Source of the DNA: Frigoribacterium sp. SL97
Lineage (GTDB): Bacteria; Actinomycetota; Actinomycetes; Actinomycetales; Microbacteriaceae
Direction of reading: 5' to 3'
DNA: 64,000 nucleotides
Assembly: GCF_026625765.1 (NCBI RefSeq)
Contig: NZ_CP113062.1
Coordinates: 124,001 to 188,000, forward strand
How positions within the stretch are numbered: position 1 is the stretch's first letter; each line of letters starts with the position of its first letter. This document shows, piece after piece, positions 59,064 to 64,000 of this stretch. Under the pieces are notes generated by a model, which saw nothing but the letters and a program-made list of their open reading frames with translations, was not told the origin of the DNA and ran no database searches. The translations under genes were made by a program, and so were the position numbers.

Positions 59064-59582
59064 TCAGGACGCTGGGGTTGCTGAGCCCTCAGTGCCTGCT
59101 TCCATGTTGATCGTGCCGTCCGGCTGGAGGACGTACCAGGCATCCTTCACGCCCTGTCCGTTGACCTGTCCCGGTTCGGTGTCCTTCGCGAACCGGTACA
59201 CCGGCCAGCCGTCGACGGTCAGCTGGGTTGTCCCGTCCGTGCGGGTGAGGGAACCGATCTTGCCCGTGATGCCGTCTGGGGAGGACGTGTCGGAGGCTTC
59301 GACTGCCGGCCAGGTCATGGCGCATTCGTCGTAGCAGTTGCTGGTGCCCGAGTCCTGCTCGTCCATCTTGAACGTGTAGATCGTGTACCCGGCGTCGTCG
59401 GTGATGATTTCGCCCAAGGGAGACGTTGCGGTGCCGAGGACTGCCGCTGCCGCGGTGGTCTCGGCGGGGGCCGGCTCGGTGGAGTCGGTCGTCGTGGATG
59501 ATTCGGCAGATGTGGCGCACCCGGAGAGAGCGGCCGCGGCCAAGACGGCCGTCGTGAGCGTGATGGTCATTCGCTTGTGCAT
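59064..59582 (-). CDS. COG4315-type secreted repeat lipoprotein
   Basis: 172 residues. Lipobox AAALSGC (Cys around 22), a low-complexity Thr/Ser/Glu linker, then the repeated pattern AGYTIYTFKMDEQDSG with CYDECAMTWPAV and GWPVYRFAKDTEPGQVNGQG, i.e. the Yx(F/W/Y)xxD motif of COG4315. Its order after sigma/anti-sigma (as in sigL-rslA clusters) suggests control by that sigma factor. Attached to the outer membrane face. Confidence 0.9.
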   Translation of the reverse strand: MHKRMTITLTTAVLAAAALSGCATSAESSTTTDSTEPAPAETTAAAAVLGTATSPLGEIITDDAGYTIYTFKMDEQDSGTSNCYDECAMTWPAVEASDTSSPDGITGKIGSLTRTDGTTQLTVDGWPVYRFAKDTEPGQVNGQGVKDAWYVLQPDGTINMEAGTEGSATPAS

Positions 59583-59875
59583 ATTTCCTCCTGCTGGTAC
59601 GCCGGCCCAGGTAGCCCGCTTACTACGAACACGACGCAGCTCATCCAGGAGTTCATCCGCGGCCGAAAAAGGCCGAAAAAGATCGGCGGTCGCAGGCAGC
59701 CGTCCTCACTCCCGGCGAAACGGGTGGCAGACGCGGGTGACGACCCTGTACCAAGGGCACCGCTGTCACACATCCGTCGTTCTTGGGATCGGCTAGTGAA
59801 TGTCCCTCTGGCACGGCACGGTCGCGCGATGCCTACCCTGTGCTGATCGATCGGCTGGCCGCCCGAGACAGCGCA

Positions 59876-59890
59876 TACCCCCAGGGGGTA
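59876..59890. promoter_or_regulatory. CsoR-type palindrome (TACCCCCAGGGGGTA)
   Basis: Perfect 15-bp palindrome with the G/C-tract form bound by copper-sensing CsoR/RcnR-family repressors (ATACCC..GGGTAT). It lies 86 bp before the DUF6153 gene in the 393-bp gap 59583-59975. That gap otherwise holds an A-rich tract at 59665-59685 and the lipoprotein promoter. No csoR gene is in the window. Confidence 0.65.
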
Positions 59891-59975
59891 CAGTTCGATT
59901 CGGTCGACCTCGCAACGGAACGTGCTTCCGCTGCAGCCCGACGATCCCCCACCCCTCGTCCTGATCGAAGAATCG

Positions 59976-60431
59976 ATGCTCGCCACCACCGCCTCCCCGC
60001 GTCGCCGGCTGCTGTTGCAGGTCACGGCGACGCTGGCGTTGCTGCTGCTGGTCGGGTTCACGGTCCTGATGCACACGATGGCCGGCCACACCGACGGCCA
60101 CGAGCACCCGATGGCAGCTCCCGCCGCCACCACCGAGCACGTCCATGCCGTCGGAAACCGCCACGGGGAGCATGCCGCTCCCGCGGCCGCGGTGCTGACG
60201 GTCCTCACCGACGCCGGCTGCGACAGCGGCCTGTGCGCGCTGATGTGCTCGCTGATGGGGATGGCGTGCGCGCTGACGATCGCCCTGTTCGCATGGGCGC
60301 TACTGCGCGCACGGACCGGCGGTGTCATCGCGCTGCTGTCGCGACTGCTTGCGCTGGCTGACCGGCTGCCGCGCCACATCGCAGCACCGAAACCACCGTC
60401 ACTGACGGCACTGCAGATCATCCGCATCTGA
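59976..60431 (+). CDS. DUF6153 family membrane protein
   Basis: 151 residues from ATG 59976; an in-frame ATG at 59922 is less likely. Two TM helices flank a His-rich loop (GHTDGHEHPM, HVHAVGNRHGEH) and CDSGLCALMCSLMGMACALTIALF. Cys, His and Met clusters suggest metal binding at the membrane. First gene of the DUF305/permease operon. Confidence 0.82.
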   Translation: MLATTASPRRRLLLQVTATLALLLLVGFTVLMHTMAGHTDGHEHPMAAPAATTEHVHAVGNRHGEHAAPAAAVLTVLTDAGCDSGLCALMCSLMGMACALTIALFAWALLRARTGGVIALLSRLLALADRLPRHIAAPKPPSLTALQIIRI

Positions 60432-60539
60432 TCCGCCCCCTGCGGGACCACACCGCCGCAGGGCGGCTCCCGCATGCCCAGAACCGGGAGGCATCCGCCT
60501 GCCCGGACCAGCTGACGCATCCACGGGAATGGACCTTCC

Positions 60540-61124
60540 ATGCACACCACCACGACCACGCGCACCCTCGCGATCGCCGCCTCGCTCACCCTCGGCCTGA
60601 CCCTCGCGAGCTGCTCCACGAACGACAGCAGCTCCGACGCGGGCTCGTCCGCCTCGTCGAGCTCGGCCGCGTCGGCGCACGACGACCAGGACGTGATGTT
60701 CGCGCAGATGATGCTGCCGCACCACGAGCAGGCCGTCGAGATGAGCGACGCGCTCCTCGCCAAGGGCGACGGTGTCGACCCCGACGTCGCCACCCTGGCG
60801 GAGCAGATCAAGGCCGAGCAGGGTCCGGAGATCATTCAGCTCGCCAGCTGGCTGCAGGGCTGGGGTGAGCCCACGGAGTCGGGGCACTCCATGTCCGGGA
60901 TGATGTCCGATTCCGACATGACCGACCTCGACCAGGCATCCGCAAGGGACGCCGGAAAGCTGTTCCTGCAGCAGATGGTCCAGCACCACGAGGGCGCCGT
61001 CGACATGGCCAGGAGCGAAGTCGACAAGGGCATGAACACCGACGCGGTCGCGATGGCGAAGTCGATCGTGTCGAGCCAGACCGAGCAGATCACGCAGATG
61101 AAGGACATGCTCGCGTCCACGTGA
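60540..61124 (+). CDS. DUF305 domain lipoprotein
   Basis: 194 residues. Lipobox TLASC (Cys around 25), Ser-rich linker, and two ferritin-like DUF305 repeats: MMLPHHEQAVEMSDALL and MVQHHEGAVDMARSEV, whose HHE residues bind copper or other metals. Met-rich HSMSGMMSDSDMTDL between. Probably a periplasmic-side copper buffer. It lies 108 bp after DUF6153. Confidence 0.92.
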   Translation: MHTTTTTRTLAIAASLTLGLTLASCSTNDSSSDAGSSASSSSAASAHDDQDVMFAQMMLPHHEQAVEMSDALLAKGDGVDPDVATLAEQIKAEQGPEIIQLASWLQGWGEPTESGHSMSGMMSDSDMTDLDQASARDAGKLFLQQMVQHHEGAVDMARSEVDKGMNTDAVAMAKSIVSSQTEQITQMKDMLAST

Positions 61125-61225
61125 CACCAGTCGAGGGTCGAGGCGGGCAACGCAGTCCGCCTCGGCCCGAGACCGGTTCTTCCCCCCTTTGTGACCACCC
61201 TGTCGCTGCAGAACATGCCCGCGAC

Positions 61226-62422
61226 GTGAAGAAGCAGGTGTACGTGTTCGTGATCAACGCAGTCGGTGACGCCCTGGTAGCAGCCGGCTCGATGGGGTGG
61301 GAGATCCTCTGGCCCCTCATCCTCGGCTTCACTCTCTCCGGCGTCATCCAAGCCGTCGTCCGCACCGACCAGATCACCAAGCTCATGCGCGACGACTCCC
61401 CCCGAGCGATCAGCGTCGCAACCGGCCTGGGCGCACTGTCCTCGTCCTGCTCCTACGCCGCCGTCGCCCTCGCACGGACGCTCTTCCGCAAGGGCGCGAG
61501 CCTGTCGTCGGCCATGGCGTTCGAGGTCGCCTCCACGAACCTCGTCGTCGAGCTCGGCTTGATCCTCGCGTTCGTCATGGGCTGGCAGTTCACCGCAGCG
61601 GAGTTCGTCGGTGGACCACTGATGATCATCCTCATCGCCCTCGGGTTCCGGCTCTGGATGCGCGGGAAGATCGTCGACGCCGCCCGCGAACAGGCCGACA
61701 AGGGACTCGCCGGCGCGATGGAGGGCCATGCAGCCATGGACATGTCCGTGCAGGGCGACCAGGGCTTCTGGCGGCGACTGTTCTCGAGGCCCGGGCTCAC
61801 GAGCGTGTCGCAGTACTTCGTCATGGACTGGGCATCCGTCATCCGCGACATCGTCATCGGGCTACTCATCGCCGGCGCCTTCGACGCCTGGGTCCCGAAG
61901 GCGTGGCTGCAAGCACTGTTCCTCGATGGACACCCGACGCTCGCGTTCCTGATCGACCCGCTCATCGGGCCGATCCTGGCGATGGTGAGCTTCGTCTGCT
62001 CCGTCGGCAACGTCCCCCTCGCAGCGGTCCTCTGGAACGGTGGGATCAGCTTCGGCGGTGTGATCAGCTTCATCTTCGCCGACCTGATCATCATCCCGAT
62101 CATCATCATCTACCGGAAGTACTACGGCTGGAGAGCAGCCCTCCGCATCACCGGGATCTTCTACGGCGCCATGGTCCTCGCCGGCTACGCCGTCGAACTG
62201 CTCTTCACCCCGCTGCACCTCGTCCCCACGAACCGGCACCTCACCATCGTGACGACCTCGATCAGCTGGAACTACACCACCTGGCTCAACATCGTGTTCC
62301 TGCTCGTCGCGGCGTTCCTGCTCGTCGTCTTCACCCGCAGCGGCTCATGGCCCATGCTCCGCATGATGGGTGACCACCCCGATGCCCACGACCAGGCACA
62401 CGCCGAGCACGGCAAGCCCTGA
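61226..62422 (+). CDS. Permease, SCO/ArsP-like (DUF318 family)
   Basis: 398 residues from GTG 61226. A GTG at 61121 that overlaps the DUF305 stop (GTGA) would add 35 residues of unconvincing sequence, although the overlap favours coupling. About nine TM helices. GFTLSGVIQAVV, GALSSSCSYAAVALARTLFRKGAS (Cys-rich loop), FEVASTNLVVELG and SFVCSVGNVPLAAVLWNGG are typical permease blocks. Substrate likely a metal or metalloid. Confidence 0.85.
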   Translation: MKKQVYVFVINAVGDALVAAGSMGWEILWPLILGFTLSGVIQAVVRTDQITKLMRDDSPRAISVATGLGALSSSCSYAAVALARTLFRKGASLSSAMAFEVASTNLVVELGLILAFVMGWQFTAAEFVGGPLMIILIALGFRLWMRGKIVDAAREQADKGLAGAMEGHAAMDMSVQGDQGFWRRLFSRPGLTSVSQYFVMDWASVIRDIVIGLLIAGAFDAWVPKAWLQALFLDGHPTLAFLIDPLIGPILAMVSFVCSVGNVPLAAVLWNGGISFGGVISFIFADLIIIPIIIIYRKYYGWRAALRITGIFYGAMVLAGYAVELLFTPLHLVPTNRHLTIVTTSISWNYTTWLNIVFLLVAAFLLVVFTRSGSWPMLRMMGDHPDAHDQAHAEHGKP

Positions 62423-62600
62423 CCCGACCGGCCACGCCGACAGGGCGAGCTAGGCCACACAGCATCGTCGGAATCACGCCACACAGCGTTCCCAGCCACA
62501 ACGTGTCGACGCTCACTCCTGCGGTGCTCGCCGGCGCCAGGACCCCGTTCCCCGTCGCGACGACGGGGTCAGGTGCGGCCGATCGGCCGCTGCGACCTGC

Positions 62601-62638
62601 AGGAGGCGCGGTGCGCGGAATCCGGCACCGCGCCTCCT
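62601..62638. terminator. AGGAGGCGCGGTGC inverted pair, bidirectional terminator
   Basis: AGGAGGCGCGGTGC (62601-62614) and GCACCGCGCCTCCT (62625-62638) form a 14-bp stem with a 10-nt loop between the convergent permease and dehydrogenase genes. It is the first place right of the accessory region where the 10-mer returns. Confidence 0.8.
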
Positions 62639-62651
62639 CGGGGTGGTCGCG

Positions 62652-63695
62652 TCAGGGGACGATGACGGCCCGGCCGCGGACGGTGCCGGCGGCGAGGGCC
62701 TCGTAGGCCTTCGGGCCGTCGTCGAGCGAGTAGCGCTGCGTGGCGACCTCGACCTGGCCGGCCCGGGCGAGGTCGAGGACCTCGATCAGTTCGCTGCGGC
62801 TGCCCCAGTAGGGGATGCGCACGGCGACGTCGTAGGCGATCGCGCCGAAGCCGAGCTCGACGGTGCCGCCACCGATGCCGACGATGGTCACGTCGGCGTC
62901 CGCCGCGGCGACCGCGACGGCCGTGGCCATCGTCGGCCCCGCCCCGACGAAGTCGAAGACGGCCTGGACGCCGAGGCCCCCGGTGATCTCGCGGATGGCG
63001 TCCGCGGCGTGCTCGTCGCTGATCACCGTGTGGTGCGCACCGACGTGCTTCGCCAGCTCGAGCTTCTCGTCGCTCACGTCGAGCGCGATGATCTGCGCAC
63101 CCGAGAGCGCCCGCAGGATCTGGATTCCGACGTGCCCGAGGCCTCCGGTGCCGATGACGACGGCGTAGGTGCCGGCGCCGAGCTTCGGCAGCGAGGTCTT
63201 GATCGCGTGGTACGGCGTGAGGCCGGCGTCGGTGAGCGACACGTTCTCGACCGGGTCGAGGTCGCCGAGCGGCACCAGGTGGCGGGGGTCGTCGACGATC
63301 ATGTACTCGGCCATCGACCCGGGAGCGCCGAGCCCGGGAGGCTTGATGCCCTCGGCGGCGGCGTTGACGCAGTAGTTCTCCTTGCCCTGGGCGCACTGGT
63401 GGCACCGACCACAACCCCACGGGCCGTAGACGGCGACCGCGTCACCGACCTGCAGGTGCTCGACGCCCTCGCCGAGCTCGGCCACGATGCCGGCGCCCTC
63501 GTGCCCGAGCGTGAGCGGCAGCGGGTAGCCCTGCGCGGTGTAGTCCTCTTCACCGAGGCTCATGACGTACTCGTCGGAGTGGCAGACACCGGCCGCCGTG
63601 ACCTTCAGCAGCACCTGCCCGGGGCCGGGTGACGGCTTCTCGATCTCGACGACTTCGGGGTGCTGACCGACCTGGGTGTACTGGAGTGCCTTCAT
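62652..63695 (-). CDS. NAD(P)-dependent zinc alcohol dehydrogenase
   Basis: 347 residues from ATG 63695. Catalytic zinc residues: C in AAGVCHSDEYVM and the H in LGHEGAGIV; four structural Cys in WGCGRCHQCAQGKENYC. Rossmann GTGGLGHVGIQILRA and substrate-binding VRIPYWGSRSELIEVLDLARAGQV. AdhP-like, oxidising simple alcohols or reducing aldehydes in the cytosol. Length matches the family. Confidence 0.94.
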   Translation of the reverse strand: MKALQYTQVGQHPEVVEIEKPSPGPGQVLLKVTAAGVCHSDEYVMSLGEEDYTAQGYPLPLTLGHEGAGIVAELGEGVEHLQVGDAVAVYGPWGCGRCHQCAQGKENYCVNAAAEGIKPPGLGAPGSMAEYMIVDDPRHLVPLGDLDPVENVSLTDAGLTPYHAIKTSLPKLGAGTYAVVIGTGGLGHVGIQILRALSGAQIIALDVSDEKLELAKHVGAHHTVISDEHAADAIREITGGLGVQAVFDFVGAGPTMATAVAVAAADADVTIVGIGGGTVELGFGAIAYDVAVRIPYWGSRSELIEVLDLARAGQVEVATQRYSLDDGPKAYEALAAGTVRGRAVIVP

Positions 63696-63860
63696 GGGCC
63701 GCAGGCTACGCCCGACCGCTGGAGAACGCACGACAGGTGTCGCGTTACCGGAGGGGTCGGGGCGCGGTCGGGGCGCGGTCGGGGTCGTGCCGCCGGCGGT
63801 GTCGGGGCGTGGTGGTGGCGGTGACCGACGGTGACGGTGGTCGGCCCTACGATCGACGGC

Positions 63861-64000
63861 ATGGCACACCTGCACCGGGCCGGCATGAGCCCCTCCAAGA
63901 TCGACCTGCTCGACGCCTGGGTGCCGACCCAGCCGTGGTTCGAGGGCCCACCCCGGTCCGAGGGCACGGCCGACGAGGGCCTGCGCAGCGTCGCGGCCTT
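63861..64000 (+). CDS. Maltokinase N-terminal-like protein (cut by window edge)
   Basis: ATG 63861 begins a frame open to the window end (46 residues visible). SPSKIDLLDAWVPTQPWFEGP resembles the N-terminal cap of maltokinase-type proteins (CG0192-related). The remainder is outside the window, so the full domain order cannot be seen. Confidence 0.6.
   Translation, partial: MAHLHRAGMSPSKIDLLDAWVPTQPWFEGPPRSEGTADEGLRSVAA

Overview
The window is high-GC actinobacterial DNA that fits the family Microbacteriaceae. It has GTG and TTG starts, many ATGA and GTGA stop-start overlaps, an IdeR-type iron box, a CGAAC-type SOS box, DUF4383, DUF4307 and septum-formation proteins, a serine/threonine kinase, and a kdpFABC-DE locus. 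The genus cannot be fixed from the sequence alone. No rRNA or tRNA gene was recognised.

Region 1 (1-30 kb, very GC-rich, core-like). In order: an LLM flavin oxidoreductase (cut by the left edge), an HD-domain protein, a GlxA-type regulator, a PIF1/RecD-like helicase, an iron-boxed heme oxygenase, diacylglycerol kinase, an AraC regulator, glutathione peroxidase, a SipW-like signal peptidase fused to a LamG domain next to a SipW-type substrate, a MarR regulator, a restriction-modification pair, a kinase with a GAF domain, an NADP-binding oxidoreductase, several envelope proteins, an SOS-controlled small gene, and a kdp potassium operon read leftwards, with kdpD frameshifted. A 10-mer, AGGAGGCGCG, occurs 16 times in these 30 kb, twice as an inverted pair in a terminator-like hairpin.

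Region 2 (30-37.6 kb). A CYP152-type P450, a TrkH potassium transporter, an ECF sigma factor, a second sigma factor overlapping two Asp23/Gls24-like genes, and a run of five overlapping very small genes.

Region 3 (37.7-57.5 kb, lower GC, accessory). This is the most unusual part. A short element, consensus CGATCCCCTATCGGGC (core CTATCGGG with a small CCGAT/ATCGG hairpin), recurs about 20 times, always in the same orientation, while the genes between copies lie on both strands. Most intervals hold exactly one gene, and several gene stop codons touch or lie inside a copy. The cargo is a GNAT acetyltransferase, HAD hydrolase, sigma factor, alpha/beta hydrolase, small membrane proteins, an NmrA/HxlR pair, a HEPN/Abi-like protein, a crystallin J1-like protein, DUF805 and a serine recombinase. 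The layout looks like an integron-style cassette array, but there is no canonical attC site and no integrase in the window. A complete fluoride-resistance operon (candidate riboswitch, USP, phosphoglycerate mutase, enolase, two FluC/CrcB) sits between two copies. The AGGAGGCGCG 10-mer is absent from 30 to 62.6 kb, which supports foreign origin.

Region 4 (57.5-64 kb). A sigma/anti-sigma pair, a COG4315 lipoprotein, then a metal-type operon (CsoR-like palindrome, DUF6153, DUF305 lipoprotein, permease). The core-like background, with the 10-mer, resumes at a zinc alcohol dehydrogenase and a maltokinase-N-like gene cut by the right edge.

Four genes (kdpD, a uracil-DNA glycosylase, a membrane protein, an alpha/beta hydrolase) each carry one apparent single-base frameshift. 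Either they are decaying or the assembly has indel errors.
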